This document shows, piece after piece, positions 35,398 to 44,485 of a stretch of DNA of 64,000 nucleotides (positions within the stretch are counted from its first letter, which is position 1; each line of letters starts with the position of its first letter). Origin of the DNA: JAQBVV01 sp965249205 (lineage in GTDB: Bacteria > Acidobacteriota > Vicinamibacteria > Vicinamibacterales > UBA2999); the NCBI GenBank assembly GCA_965249205.1, contig CBDFLL010000006.1, positions 62,001-126,000 of the forward strand, given 5' to 3'. The notes under the pieces are model-generated. The model was not told the origin of the DNA. It worked only from the letters and a program-made list of their open reading frames with translations, and ran no database searches. The translations under genes and the position numbers were made by a program.

Positions 35398-36513
35398 TTA
35401 CTGAAGCGCCTCCACGCGCTCGGTCAGGCAAAGGGCCGGGCCGCCGAGAAGCGGTTGCGGTCTGCGTATGACCCCATGCTGGGGGTCAGCCGGGGTCACG
35501 ATCGTCGTTCCTGGGGCATCCTCGCCGGGCACTTTCGCCGGCGGATTGATCCACACGGCCGTGGGCAAGGTTTCGCCGCGCGGCGGCCCCTGCACGAAGC
35601 GCTCGGGATGGGCGGCGTAGGCCGCGAGGCGCGTGTGGTGACGGACCTCAAGGATCGTGGCCGCGCGCCCATAGTGGACGTCGGCGGGCGTGAGATAGCT
35701 CAGGCCACTGTGGTGATGCGCGTCGTTGTACCACGCGAAGAGATCGTGGCCGATCGCGCGCGCGTGTTCGATGGAACCGAAGCGGTCCGGAAAGTCCGGG
35801 CGGTATTTGACCGTCCGGAATTGGGCTTCGGAAAAGGGATTGTCGTTGCTCACCCGAGGCCGCGAGTGGCTCGCCTCGATGCCGAGGTCGGAGAACAAGA
35901 GCGCGACGAGCTTGCTGCGCATCGGCGCGCCGCGGTCCGCGTGGATCGTGAGTTGCTGCGGACCGATGTGTTGCTTGCGGCACGTCGCCTCGATCAGGCG
36001 CTGGGCCAGGTGGGCGTTCTCGTGCGCGGCGACCATCCAGCCCACGACGTAGCGACTGAAGAGATCCAGGATCACATACAGCGAGTAATACAGGTAGGGG
36101 ATCGGCCCTTTCAGCTTAGTGATATCCCACGACCAGATCTGATTCGGGGCCGTCGCCACGAGCTCCGGTTTCGCGTACGCCGGATGCCGCGCCTGGGCGC
36201 GCCGCTCCCGGACTTCCTCCGCGGCGTCGAGAATGCGATACATCGTGCGCGTGGAGCAGAGATACGTCTGTTCTTCGAGCAGCGTGGCCTGCACTTCGGC
36301 GGGCGACTGATCGACGAACCGCTCGCTGTGCAACACGTCGAGCACCGCCTGGCGTTCGGCGGGCCCGAGCGCGCGCGACGAGGCCGCGCGTGGGGTCGGC
36401 GTCGACGACCGGGCGGGCTGTCGACGCCGATAGAGGGTCGCGCGCGCGAGGCCGACACTCTGACAGAGGGCCGCGGTGGCGCCCGTCGTGGTCACCGCCT
36501 CGATGGCGATCAT
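35398..36513 (-). CDS. IS3-family transposase OrfB (integrase catalytic domain)
   Basis: 371 residues. HTH_21-type region, then an rve catalytic core with Asp in WSWDITKLKG, Asp in IHADRGAPM and Glu in NPFSEAQFRTVKYRPD. Its ATG shares a base with the OrfA stop (TGATG), so it could be made by reinitiation. A run of seven A on the coding strand in orfA (near 36570-36576) also offers a -1 frameshift site for an OrfAB fusion. Confidence 0.92.
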   Translation of the reverse strand: MIAIEAVTTTGATAALCQSVGLARATLYRRRQPARSSTPTPRAASSRALGPAERQAVLDVLHSERFVDQSPAEVQATLLEEQTYLCSTRTMYRILDAAEEVRERRAQARHPAYAKPELVATAPNQIWSWDITKLKGPIPYLYYSLYVILDLFSRYVVGWMVAAHENAHLAQRLIEATCRKQHIGPQQLTIHADRGAPMRSKLVALLFSDLGIEASHSRPRVSNDNPFSEAQFRTVKYRPDFPDRFGSIEHARAIGHDLFAWYNDAHHHSGLSYLTPADVHYGRAATILEVRHHTRLAAYAAHPERFVQGPPRGETLPTAVWINPPAKVPGEDAPGTTIVTPADPQHGVIRRPQPLLGGPALCLTERVEALQ

Positions 36514-37031
36514 CAGTCGGGCTCGTCGGTGTCGAGGGGTTTCAGGGGGATCCCCAGGATCTCGGCAACTTTTTTTTGGAGCGTGATGATCGTCTCGGCC
36601 CGCTGCAGCTTCCGCTGCAGCCGACGGTTCTCGGCTTCGAGCTGTTTCACGCGCGGGTCAACCGGCCTCGGCTTGGGTCCTCGCCGGCGTCCGCGCATGT
36701 CCTGCAAGGCGCCCTGCTCGCGCTGCCGACGCCAGTTGGTGAGCAAGGACGAGTACAACCCCTCGCGACGCAACAGGGCGCCCAGCTCGCCGGGCTTCTT
36801 GCAGGCGTCGGCTTGCGTGAGGATGCGGAGCCGATACTCCGCAGGAAAGCGCCGACGCTGGGCCTTCGCCGGCACTTCAGGATCGGGATCGGTCGCGCGT
36901 GACGTGACCGAGGGGCCGAAGGCTGCGGTCGCCCTCCGGGCTCCCTCCGCCTCCGCCCCCTCGGCTACGTCCATCTCTACGGCTGCTGGCATGCGAGTCA
37001 TCCATCGAACCCTCCCCGCCCCTACACTCAT
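36513..37031 (-). CDS. IS3-family transposase OrfA (DNA-binding subunit)
   Basis: Up to 172 residues. The conserved part is 'RRRFPAEYRLRILTQADAC', a helix-turn-helix, followed by a leucine-zipper-like helix (VKQLEAENRRLQRKLQRAET, written as a landmark). The first 45 or so residues are low in complexity and the true start may be later. Confidence 0.85.
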   Translation of the reverse strand: MSVGAGRVRWMTRMPAAVEMDVAEGAEAEGARRATAAFGPSVTSRATDPDPEVPAKAQRRRFPAEYRLRILTQADACKKPGELGALLRREGLYSSLLTNWRRQREQGALQDMRGRRRGPKPRPVDPRVKQLEAENRRLQRKLQRAETIITLQKKVAEILGIPLKPLDTDEPD

Positions 37032-37352
37032 CTCACCGGGGAGGTTGTCTCACGGATTATTGGCACAGGGGGTTACGCCAAATGCGATCCGTAGAGGCAG
37101 CCAGAACCACTTCACCGAGAACGTGAAGCTGCGCATCTCGCAGTCGGCCTTTGTCGCTTCCGAAGCCCGCACCCGGATCAGGACTTCAGTATTTTTCGGT
37201 ACAGGCGTCCGCACGTCCCTCAGCTGCAGCACGTCAGGTGGTCCGTACCGTGAGTATGTGATCGCTCTCATGGAATCTGATCCAGAGCCTGCGTAATCAT
37301 ACGGAGATGCGGGGACTCTGGCCTAGTGTGGTCACTCCTCATGAACGGGCTC

Positions 37353-37421
37353 GTGTTTAGGAATCCAAGTTCCGGCCGCCCCCAGAAGCGCCTTCTGCCG
37401 GATAGATAAACACTACGCGAC
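37353..37421. repeat. family C palindromic repeat, copy interrupted by IS1595
   Basis: Left arm GTGTTTAGGAATCC (37353-37366), right arm GGATAGATAAACACTACG (from 37400). The arms are imperfect inverted repeats about 35 bp apart. The IS1595 target duplication ACGCGACT lies in the right arm, so the repeat was present before the IS. Confidence 0.6.
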
Positions 37422-37422
37422 T

Positions 37423-38466
37423 CGTGCTTATCCGGTTGTTTCAGCTAACCCCTATATCTTGCGATCAGCCTGGGGGGCGCACGTCCTGCGCGCCGCGAAT
37501 CCGTCGGGCGGGCGTGGGCGTCCGTCCGGTCCCCAGGCCCAGCAGGGTCTGAAAGGCGGCCATCGGGTGCCGCCGCCGATTGTGCCGAAACACGAACTCA
37601 TCGAGGTAGACCTGTAGTTGCGCCTTGCTGACGCCGTGGTGCGTGCCAATCAACCACTGTTGGCAATTGCCGATGACGCGGTCGGCCAAAGGCACGACGG
37701 AGGGCACCCCCCTGTGCAGGGCGCTCCGGATCGGTTGCGGGCGGGCGACGTGTCTCACGTCAGCGGCCTGGAGCCCATCGAAACTTTTCAGCCCGTCGGT
37801 GTAGACCGTCGCCCCCGGCGCAATGTGGTGAGTGACGAACGCGAGCATCGTCGATTGTTTGAAGTTCGGGATCACGGACATGCGGACCCGACCCGACCGA
37901 TCCCCGCGTCGTTCCACCGCCACCAGCACCAGCGCGGCTTTCCGCCCCTTGAGTTGGCGACTGCCGCGCAGGCCGGCCTGGGGCGCGCCCACCCAGGTGT
38001 CATCGATCTCCACGTCGCCGTACAAGGGCTCCCGCCCCGCGTTCACCATCGCGCGCCGCAGCTTGTGCAACAGCAGCCACGCCGTTTCGTACCGCCGCAG
38101 GCCCAACTGCCGCTGCAGCAGGAGCGCCGAGAGGCCCCGCTTGTCGGTAACCGTCAAATAGGCCGCCCAGAACCACACCAGGAGCGGCGTCTTCGTGTTG
38201 TGGAGAATCGTCCCGGCGGTCAGCGACACCTGATACCGGCACGCCGCACATTGCCAGCGCCGGTGTGTGGTCAGGCGATAGCCGCGCGCGTGCCGGCACC
38301 GGGGACACACAAAGCCGTCCGGCCAGCGGCACGCCGCCAAGTAGTCCTGACAGGCCTCGGCGGTCGCAAATTGCCGCTGAAACTCCCGGAGATTCTTCGG
38401 AAACGACGGGCGCGCCACGCCGATACACTACCGGTGGTGGCTTGCTGAAACAACCGGATAAGCACG
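37423..38466 (-). mobile_element. IS1595-family insertion sequence, copy 1
   Basis: 1044 bp. Terminal repeats begin CGTGCTTATCCGGTTGTTTC at both ends, with an 8-bp direct target duplication ACGCGACT (37415-37422 and 38467-38474), the length expected for this family. It carries one intact transposase gene. Confidence 0.92.
37465..38418 (-). CDS. IS1595-family transposase (copy 1, intact)
   Basis: 317 residues. The N-terminal zinc ribbon has CPRCRHARGY and CAACRYQVS. The catalytic domain (DDE_Tnp_IS1595/ISXO2-like) has VEIDDTWVG and VYTDGLKSFDG for the two aspartates, and the C-terminus has FVFRHNRRRHPMAAF. Compared with copy 2 it has six rather than seven consecutive G in the coding strand near 37705-37712, which keeps the frame. 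Confidence 0.92.
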   Translation of the reverse strand: MARPSFPKNLREFQRQFATAEACQDYLAACRWPDGFVCPRCRHARGYRLTTHRRWQCAACRYQVSLTAGTILHNTKTPLLVWFWAAYLTVTDKRGLSALLLQRQLGLRRYETAWLLLHKLRRAMVNAGREPLYGDVEIDDTWVGAPQAGLRGSRQLKGRKAALVLVAVERRGDRSGRVRMSVIPNFKQSTMLAFVTHHIAPGATVYTDGLKSFDGLQAADVRHVARPQPIRSALHRGVPSVVPLADRVIGNCQQWLIGTHHGVSKAQLQVYLDEFVFRHNRRRHPMAAFQTLLGLGTGRTPTPARRIRGAQDVRPPG

Positions 38467-38526
38467 ACGCGACTACACAGGATTAATCCTGGCGTGCCGC
38501 GCTTGTGCGGAGGCGAGTCGCCTAGT

Positions 38527-39563
38527 TGTTGAAGTCAAACACGTTGTTCATCACGCAGCACTCGTGAGTCGTGACACGGGCGGTTCATAGTGCAAGCTGG
38601 CGTGCGGCCGGTCGTGATTGTAGTAGCGCAGCCACGGGCGAAGGGCTCGCCGGCGGTGGCGAGACGTCTGATACGGCTGGACATAGGCCCACTCACGCAG
38701 CAGCGTCTGAATGAAGCGCTCAGCCTTGCCGTTGGTCCGCGGCGTATAGGGGCGCGTCCGCAGATGGCGCAGCGCGTGGGCCTGACAGGCTGTCCGAAAC
38801 CGCCGGGACACGTAGCCGCTGCCGTTATCGCTCATGACGCGATGGACGGTGATCTGCCGCGCCGCGTACCAAGCGACGGCTCGGTCCAAGAAAGCGGCAC
38901 AGGTGGTCCCCGTCTGGTCGCCCAGGACCTCGACGTAGGCCAGCCGCGTATGGTCGTCCACCGCCACATGCACGTACTCCCAGCCCGCCCCCGGTGACGC
39001 CTGCCGGGGATTCCCATGAATCCGATGGCCTACACGCCGAAAGCGCCCCAGCGGCTTGATGTCCACGTGTAGCAGATCGCCAGGGTGCGGCCACTCGTAG
39101 CGCTGGATCGGGACGGGCGGCGGGCCTGGGAGCCGGTTGAGTCCCAGCCGCCGCAGCCAGGCCCCCACCGTCGAGCGGGGCATCCGCAAGGCGCGGGCAA
39201 TGGCCCAGGCCGGCAGGCCGTGTTGCTCGCGGAGCTGCCGGATGAACGTGACCCGGATCGCCGGCGTGACATGCGGAGTCCGCTGCGGCCGGGACGATCG
39301 GTCCTCCAGCCCGGCTGCACCCTCTTCGCGGAACCGGCGCACCCATTTCGCAACCGTGCGGACACTTACGCCGTAGCCCTCGGCCACGGCGTCGTGCGCC
39401 CACTCATCGAACAGGACACGGCGCACCAATTCCAGGCGCGAAGTCGGGGTCGTCTTGGCATTACGATGAAGCGTCATCCGGGGCCTCCTCTGGTCAGAAC
39501 GGTGGTCTGGAAACTCCATTCTTTTCAGAGTGCTCCGGATGAACAACGTGTTTAGCAAAGACA
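38527..39563 (-). mobile_element. IS481-family insertion sequence, copy 1
   Basis: 1037 bp with TGT...ACA ends and inner inverted repeats AAACACGTTGTTCAT. The 6-bp duplication CCTAGT (38521-38526 and 39564-39569) fits the NCTAGN target of IS481. The right-hand target contains the TAG stop of the adjacent kinase gene. A second copy lies at 56122-57158. Confidence 0.92.
38551..39477 (-). CDS. IS481-family transposase (copy 1)
   Basis: 308 residues from MTLHRNAKTT, with GGAGG 6 nt before the ATG. An N-terminal helix-turn-helix (YGVSVRTVAKWVRRFREEG) is followed by an rve-type catalytic core with Asp in LLHVDIKPLGR, Asp in VMSDNGSGY and Glu in GKAERFIQTLL. Intact. Confidence 0.93.
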   Translation of the reverse strand: MTLHRNAKTTPTSRLELVRRVLFDEWAHDAVAEGYGVSVRTVAKWVRRFREEGAAGLEDRSSRPQRTPHVTPAIRVTFIRQLREQHGLPAWAIARALRMPRSTVGAWLRRLGLNRLPGPPPVPIQRYEWPHPGDLLHVDIKPLGRFRRVGHRIHGNPRQASPGAGWEYVHVAVDDHTRLAYVEVLGDQTGTTCAAFLDRAVAWYAARQITVHRVMSDNGSGYVSRRFRTACQAHALRHLRTRPYTPRTNGKAERFIQTLLREWAYVQPYQTSRHRRRALRPWLRYYNHDRPHASLHYEPPVSRLTSAA

Positions 39564-39564
39564 C

Positions 39565-42294
39565 CTAGTTCACTGGCACCAGCCGCCGCAGTTCCTCGAA
39601 CCAGTTCTGGACGAGGATGAGCTGTTGTCCGCCCGTTACGACACCCCCCGGCCCCGTGTTCATCAAGAACCGCTCACCATCCGGCGTCATGTCGAACAAC
39701 CACTGACCACCCGCTTGGGCGAAATAGTTGTACGGAAACAGGTCCACCGGATTCCCGAACGTCAGCGGCTCCGACGCGCCCGCTCCACCAGTCACGGACA
39801 CGCGCGTGACCGCAACCGATGGGCCGCTTGGTTGACTCCGAATGTAGGTCAAGGAGTGCCCATCTGACGACCACTTCGGTGTGTGCCCGCCGCCCACCGA
39901 CAGCTGCTGGCGACCTCCCCCGTCGGGGAACCGCTGCACATACACTTCGTAACTGCCCGTCTCCCTGGACCCGTACGCGAGCCAGCGACCGTCCGGGGAA
40001 ATCGTCGGACTGTGTTCGCCCGCTGGTGTCTGGACCAGGTACCGCCAGGACGCGGGATCCCCGACCGACACGATGCCAATGCCCAGCGGTTGGTTCCCTT
40101 CTCCTATGGCCACGAGCAACTGAGACCCATCAGGCGACCAGTCGCCCGGCACGACGTTCGTCACAGAGGGCTCGAACGTCACGAGGGTCTCGGGGTCCCC
40201 CGAACCGTCAGCGGCCTGCCAGAGCACTTCCATTGCGCCATTGCGGTTGGAGGCAAACGCGACTCGCTGCCCGTCTGGACTCCACAACGGCGACCCGTCG
40301 TATCCAGGGCCCGTCGTCAGGCGCGTCAGCGTCCCGCGCGCCAGGTCGGAAATCCACACGTCCGCGTTTCCTCCGCCTTGTGCGCTCGTGCTGAGGACCG
40401 CCCTCGTGCCGTCAGCCGAGAGATGGACCGTCTCGAACGCACTCGCCGGGGTCGTCACCGGCTCTTCACGGCCCGCACTGTCCACCCACACCAGCGACCG
40501 GTCGGCACCATCTCCCCCACTGCCAGGCACATAGGCCAGCGCCCCCGTGGCCGCGAGGCTGAACTGGACGGCGCCCGTCGTGGCCCCCGCATCCGCCACG
40601 CCCTCGACCAGCGGCACCGCGCCGCCGGTGACTTGCCGTGTCGCCAGGTCAAACGGCACCGCCAGCAGCACGCCGTCCAGCCCGTAGACCAGATGCCCGG
40701 TCGGGAGATACCGGGCGTCACGCCCGCCGTCGATCAGCACGATCCGCTCGGCGGTTTCCAGCGACTGCATGACAATTTGGGCTTGGTCCCACAACGCCAC
40801 CCCGGCGGGTCGAAGGGTGAAGAGCACCCACTCGCCACCCGGCAGCAGTTGTGGGCCGTGCGCCTGCTCCTCGTCCTCGACGGGAATCACCTGTTCGGGG
40901 GTGCCCTCCGTGCCCGGCACGCGCCAGATCCCCTGGGAACCCTGGCCATAGAGGATCATGTTGTCCGCGCCCCAGCTGGCGCCCCACGGGTTGGCCGCAT
41001 CGCCCAATGTGACCGGCGCCCCGCCGCTGATGGACACCCGCTTAAGTTGCCCCGCGGCATAGAACCCGACCTGTTGCCCGTCGGGAGAGAAAAACGGACT
41101 GCGCGCTTCGGCTTCCGTGCCCGACACCGGGGTGGCCTGCAACTGATCCACCGGGCGGAGCGAGAGGCCCTGGTTGGCGGTATAGACGACATGCGTGCCG
41201 GCCGGGGACAGGGCCACGATATGCCGGCCGGTAAAGGTGAACACTTCGTCCGTGGCGAGCGGTATCGAGAAGCGCGCGCCCAGCGGTGCGGGCGGCTGAG
41301 GCGCTGGCCGCGTCACACTCCAGACCGCGAGGCCGGCGATGGCAGCCACTGCCAGGACCGTGAGCAGGGCGGGTATCGGGCGCTGCCAGAGGGCGAGAGG
41401 CCGCGGTGTGCTGGGCCGTGCCGATGCAGTGGAAACGGCCTCACCGGCATCGAGGCGCCTTAGCTCTCTCAGCAGATCCCGCGCCGTCTGCCACCGGTCG
41501 TCCGGGGCCTTCGCCAAAGCCGTGGTGACGATGTAGTCGAGTCCGGCAGGGGTCAGCGGCTCCAGCGACGGCATCGGGGTCGGTTCCCGCTCGACGATCG
41601 CGACGATCACACTCGTCCGACTCGTGCCCCTGAACGCCCGTCGCCCCGTGACCATTTCGTACAAGACGCACCCGAACGCCCAGATGTCCGACCGGACATC
41701 GGCCTCCCGGCCTTCTAGTTGCTCCGGGGCCATGTACGGCACGGTGCCCATGATGGTGCCGGGCGCCGTCGTCAACGAGCCGGCCCGCGTCGTGGAGTCC
41801 TCGCCTGCCACCCGGGGCTGTCGCAGCTTCGCCAGCCCGAAGTCGATCAGCTTCGCCCCAGACGCGGTCAGAAAGATGTTCCCCGGCTTGAGATCCCGAT
41901 GCGTGATGCCGTGCCGGTGTGCCGTGTTCAGCGCGTCGGCGATCTCGATGGCGTAGCGCAGCGCCTGGTCGAACGCGAGGGCGCCTTTCTTCAGCCGGTC
42001 CTGGAGCGTCTCGCCCTCGAGGTGCTCCATGACCAGGAAGTCCACCCCGTCCTGGCTCCCCACGTCATGGAGCGTGCAGATGTGCGGGTGGTTCAGGCTG
42101 GAGATGGTCTTGGCTTCGCGCTCGAACCGCTCCTTCAGTGCAGAGTCAGACGCGACGTGCTCGGGCAGGACTTTGATGGCGACCGTTCGGTCGAGGCGGG
42201 TGTCGCGGGCTTTGTATACCTCGCCCATCCCTCCCGCCCCGAGGGGGGACTGGATTTCATACGGGCCGAGGCGTGTGCCGGGGGTCAAGGCCAA
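39565..42294 (-). CDS. membrane Ser/Thr protein kinase with extracytoplasmic TolB-like propeller
   Basis: 909 residues, intact. Kinase domain 12-275: glycine loop LGAGGMGEVY (18-27), VAIK with Lys41, HRDLKPGN (132-139), DFG (151-153) and YMAPEQ. One transmembrane helix (about 318-340: PALLTVLAVAAIAGLAVW) leads to a large periplasmic propeller with repeats such as 'PLWSPDGQRVAFASN' and 'PTISPDGRWLAYGS'. The protein ends WFEELRRLVPVN. The start is TTG (an LALTPGTR family start). TATACT lies 9 nt upstream and there is no Shine-Dalgarno, so the transcript is probably leaderless. The TAG stop lies in an IS481 target site, but the gene is not damaged. Substrate unknown; the propeller may sense a periplasmic ligand. 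Confidence 0.93.
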   Translation of the reverse strand: MALTPGTRLGPYEIQSPLGAGGMGEVYKARDTRLDRTVAIKVLPEHVASDSALKERFEREAKTISSLNHPHICTLHDVGSQDGVDFLVMEHLEGETLQDRLKKGALAFDQALRYAIEIADALNTAHRHGITHRDLKPGNIFLTASGAKLIDFGLAKLRQPRVAGEDSTTRAGSLTTAPGTIMGTVPYMAPEQLEGREADVRSDIWAFGCVLYEMVTGRRAFRGTSRTSVIVAIVEREPTPMPSLEPLTPAGLDYIVTTALAKAPDDRWQTARDLLRELRRLDAGEAVSTASARPSTPRPLALWQRPIPALLTVLAVAAIAGLAVWSVTRPAPQPPAPLGARFSIPLATDEVFTFTGRHIVALSPAGTHVVYTANQGLSLRPVDQLQATPVSGTEAEARSPFFSPDGQQVGFYAAGQLKRVSISGGAPVTLGDAANPWGASWGADNMILYGQGSQGIWRVPGTEGTPEQVIPVEDEEQAHGPQLLPGGEWVLFTLRPAGVALWDQAQIVMQSLETAERIVLIDGGRDARYLPTGHLVYGLDGVLLAVPFDLATRQVTGGAVPLVEGVADAGATTGAVQFSLAATGALAYVPGSGGDGADRSLVWVDSAGREEPVTTPASAFETVHLSADGTRAVLSTSAQGGGNADVWISDLARGTLTRLTTGPGYDGSPLWSPDGQRVAFASNRNGAMEVLWQAADGSGDPETLVTFEPSVTNVVPGDWSPDGSQLLVAIGEGNQPLGIGIVSVGDPASWRYLVQTPAGEHSPTISPDGRWLAYGSRETGSYEVYVQRFPDGGGRQQLSVGGGHTPKWSSDGHSLTYIRSQPSGPSVAVTRVSVTGGAGASEPLTFGNPVDLFPYNYFAQAGGQWLFDMTPDGERFLMNTGPGGVVTGGQQLILVQNWFEELRRLVPVN

Positions 42295-42303
42295 ATCGCT
42301 GGA

Positions 42304-42309
42304 AGTATA
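42304..42309 (-). promoter_or_regulatory. -10 element of the intact kinase gene
   Basis: TATACT on the minus strand, with 9 nt to the TTG start at 42294. Upstream, 'CGCAAAGGCGGGATCACTCCT' (about 42316-42336) also occurs in similar form near 32775-32796, suggesting a conserved kinase-gene upstream region. Confidence 0.5.
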
Positions 42310-42344
42310 GCGGTTAGGGTCGCAAAGGCGGGATCACTCCTGTG

Positions 42345-43880
42345 TAACGAGCTAGACAGTATGGCTGTGTGATGCGCAGCGGTCGGACGAAGAGACCTGC
42401 CTCACGTTGTTATCGTGGGTTACGCGGCGCCGATGAGGGTGCCGCTCAGAGCCACACACCAACGGAGGCAGGCCATGGCGAAACGTAGCATGTTCGTAGG
42501 GATGGATGTCCACAAAGCATCGATCGACATCTCGATTGCCGAGGAGGGGCGTGACGGCGAGGTCCGGCACTACGGGGTGATTCCCGGTGACCTGGAGGCG
42601 GTGGCCAAGGTGGTCCGGGCGCTGCGGAAGTCGACCCGCCGGTTGCGCTTCGTGTACGAGGCCGGCCCGTGCGGGTTTGGCATTCACCGCGCTCTCACGG
42701 CTCAGGGAGAAGACTGCGTCGTCGTCAATCCGTCGAGCATGCCGAAGCGGAGCGGTGATCGGATCAAAACCGATCGGCGGGATGGCGAGGCTTTGGCCCG
42801 GTTGCATCGCGCCGGCGAGCTCACGGCCATTTACATCCCGCTGCCGGAGGATGAGGCGCTCCGTGACCTCGTCCGCGCCCGCGAGGATGCCGTCGGCCTG
42901 CGGACGCAAGCCAAGCACCGTTTGAAGGCGTTTCTCCTGCGGCAGGGCCGCCGCTATCCCGGACGCGCCGGATGGACGCGACCCTATCGCCGGTGGCTCG
43001 CCGATCTGAGTTTCCCCCTCGCCCCGCAGCACATCGCGTTACAGGAGTACCGCGACACGATCGAGGAAACGGAACGTCGCGTGGAGCGACTCACCGATCA
43101 GCTCCGGCAGCTCACGCCCGCGTGGCGGTGGGCACCGGTGGTGGACGCGCTGCAAGCGTTGCGTGGAGTCTCGTTTGTCACCGCGGTGGGCCTCGTGACC
43201 GAGATCGGCGACATTCGACGGTTCACGCAGCCACGCGCACTCATGGCGTACCTCGGCCTGGTCCCCTCGGAGTACTCCAGTGGCCCCAGCGTCCGCCGTG
43301 GCGGGATCACCAAAGCGGGCAATCCGCATGTGCGGCGGTTGCTCGCCGAAGCGGCGTGGGCGTATCAGGGCGTGCCGCGGATCGGACGACAGATGTTGGC
43401 TCGACAAGAAGCGTTACCGAAGACCATCTGCGCCATCGCGTGGAAAGCGCAGCTCCGCCTGACCGCACGCTTTCGCAAGCTGGTGGCACGCGGCAAGGCG
43501 AAGCCCAAGGTCGCGACCGCGATTGCGCGCGAGCTCACCGGGTTCATCTGGGCGATCGCACGGGAGGTTCCCGCGCCGCCCGCGTAACCACGCGGCGATC
43601 AGATCCGTCAGGCCGGCGGCACCGCGGGCAAGGTGGAGCACCCTCGGAAACACTATGGACATCAGCACCATCGACACGTCCGTGCCTAGGGCGAGGCAGC
43701 TCCGCGACGAACCACAGTCTGGGCGGTACCCAACCCGCGGATATCAGCAGCGTCAACCGTCGCTAGAACGCGGTGCCGCCGACCAGACGGATCTGTAATC
43801 CGAAGAGCACGGAACAAGCGTGCTGAGAAAGGAACGCACAACGGTGAGGCCGGGAGGGGTCTGCCCAGTTGACAGAATCC
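42345..43880 (+). mobile_element. IS110-family insertion sequence (borders approximate)
   Basis: The left border is placed where similarity to the other kinase upstream region (about 32775-32810) ends, and the right border is placed before the decayed kinase gene. IS110 elements have no clear inverted repeats. The 120-130 bp before the transposase gene and the 270-290 bp after it are non-coding and rich in short hairpins, as expected for a bridge RNA region. Confidence 0.55.
42475..43587 (+). CDS. IS110-family DEDD transposase (recombinase)
   Basis: 370 residues from MAKRSMFVGMDVHK, with GGAGG 8 nt upstream. RuvC-like N-terminal domain: Asp in VGMDVHKASI, Glu in VYEAGPCGFG and Asp residues in KTDRRDGEAL. 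A C-terminal Tnp_20 domain has ALRGVSFVTAVGLVTEIGD, YLGLVPSEYSSG and the serine-containing GGITKAGNPHVRRLL. Intact. Such recombinases are guided by a bridge RNA encoded in the element ends. Confidence 0.92.
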   Translation: MAKRSMFVGMDVHKASIDISIAEEGRDGEVRHYGVIPGDLEAVAKVVRALRKSTRRLRFVYEAGPCGFGIHRALTAQGEDCVVVNPSSMPKRSGDRIKTDRRDGEALARLHRAGELTAIYIPLPEDEALRDLVRAREDAVGLRTQAKHRLKAFLLRQGRRYPGRAGWTRPYRRWLADLSFPLAPQHIALQEYRDTIEETERRVERLTDQLRQLTPAWRWAPVVDALQALRGVSFVTAVGLVTEIGDIRRFTQPRALMAYLGLVPSEYSSGPSVRRGGITKAGNPHVRRLLAEAAWAYQGVPRIGRQMLARQEALPKTICAIAWKAQLRLTARFRKLVARGKAKPKVATAIARELTGFIWAIAREVPAPPA

Positions 43881-43887
43881 AGCCATA

Positions 43888-44485
43888 TCAGATCTGAGAG
43901 CGAGCGGCTTCCGCGCCATCAGGTCGATCAGCGGGAAACACCATGACCAGTCGCTCGCCGTCGGGTGTGCTGTCGTAGTCCCGGTAAAACGGCACCACCG
44001 TGAACCCGTCGATGGGCAGCGTCTGCTCGTTGCTGAACGCAAATGCCGGTTGGGTGACGATGTCCACCGACTTCAGCACCGCGAACTCGCTGACGAGCGG
44101 AGGCCGGTAGAACAATTGGTCCCCTGCGCGTGACCAGAGCGGCCACAGCCCCCCGCTCTGCGACATCCTGCGCCTCGACCCGGTCGAAGGGAATGGCTCG
44201 ACGTAGATGTCCGCGGCGGCAGAGACAGCGCCCGCGCCGTAGGCCAGCCACTGGCCGTCGGGGGAGAGTTCCCACCGAAATATGCGGTTCCGGGCGTGTC
44301 GTACAGACTCTGCGTCTCTCGACCGGTGATCGACAGCGTCCAGATGTCCCAGTCGGTCGCGAGCTCCCGTTGCACATTAAACAGCAGCGTCTGACCGTCC
44401 GGCGTCCAGGACTGCGGCCAATGGCTCGTGCCGGCCTCGGCGGTCGTCAACCGCTCCGGCGCCCCGCTGCCATCGGGACTCGTGG
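43888..44485 (-). pseudogene. C-terminal half of a kinase/TolB-propeller gene, frameshifted
   Basis: At least two minus-strand frames are needed: RLTTAEAGTSHWPQSWTPD ... DIWTLSITGRETQSL, then ADIYVEPFPSTGSRR, then 'LWPLWSRAGDQLFYRPP' and 'GERLVMVFPADRP', stopping at 43888. These are blades and the terminal segment of the kinase propeller family. The kinase domain and the last WFEELKRL are missing. The IS110 element lies at its 3' side. Confidence 0.7.

Larger units (their letters stand above)
35373..37056 (-). mobile_element. IS3-family insertion sequence
   Basis: Ends are TCCGTGAGACAACC and its complement GGTTGTCTCACGGA, a 14-bp perfect inverted repeat. Inside are orfA and orfB on the minus strand. 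Direct target repeats are not evident at either side. It interrupts an alcohol dehydrogenase gene. Confidence 0.85.
34549..37271 (-). pseudogene. zinc-independent MDR alcohol dehydrogenase/quinone reductase, split by an IS3 element
   Basis: The N-terminal part (37271 to about 37057) starts MRAITYSRYGPPDVLQL, and the C-terminal part (about 35372-34549) resumes RPRRPILGGYFSGEI. It includes the NAD(P)H-binding VLINGAGGSIGLHAVQIAKSMGA and 'TYDVIFDMVPGSSY'. Together they cover a full medium-chain dehydrogenase/quinone oxidoreductase of about 340 residues. The IS3 element lies between the substrate-domain strands. The junction adds a few residues that do not fit the family, so the insertion was not clean, or bases were lost afterwards. 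Confidence 0.8.

Noticed and set aside
35455..37296. 613-codon plus-strand frame over the IS3 element
   Set aside because: Antisense of orfB and orfA, with no recognisable motif; the transposase frames explain the region.
39883..41463. 526-codon plus-strand frame opposite the intact kinase
   Set aside because: Composition typical of antisense frames in high-G+C genes; the kinase on the other strand has all motifs.
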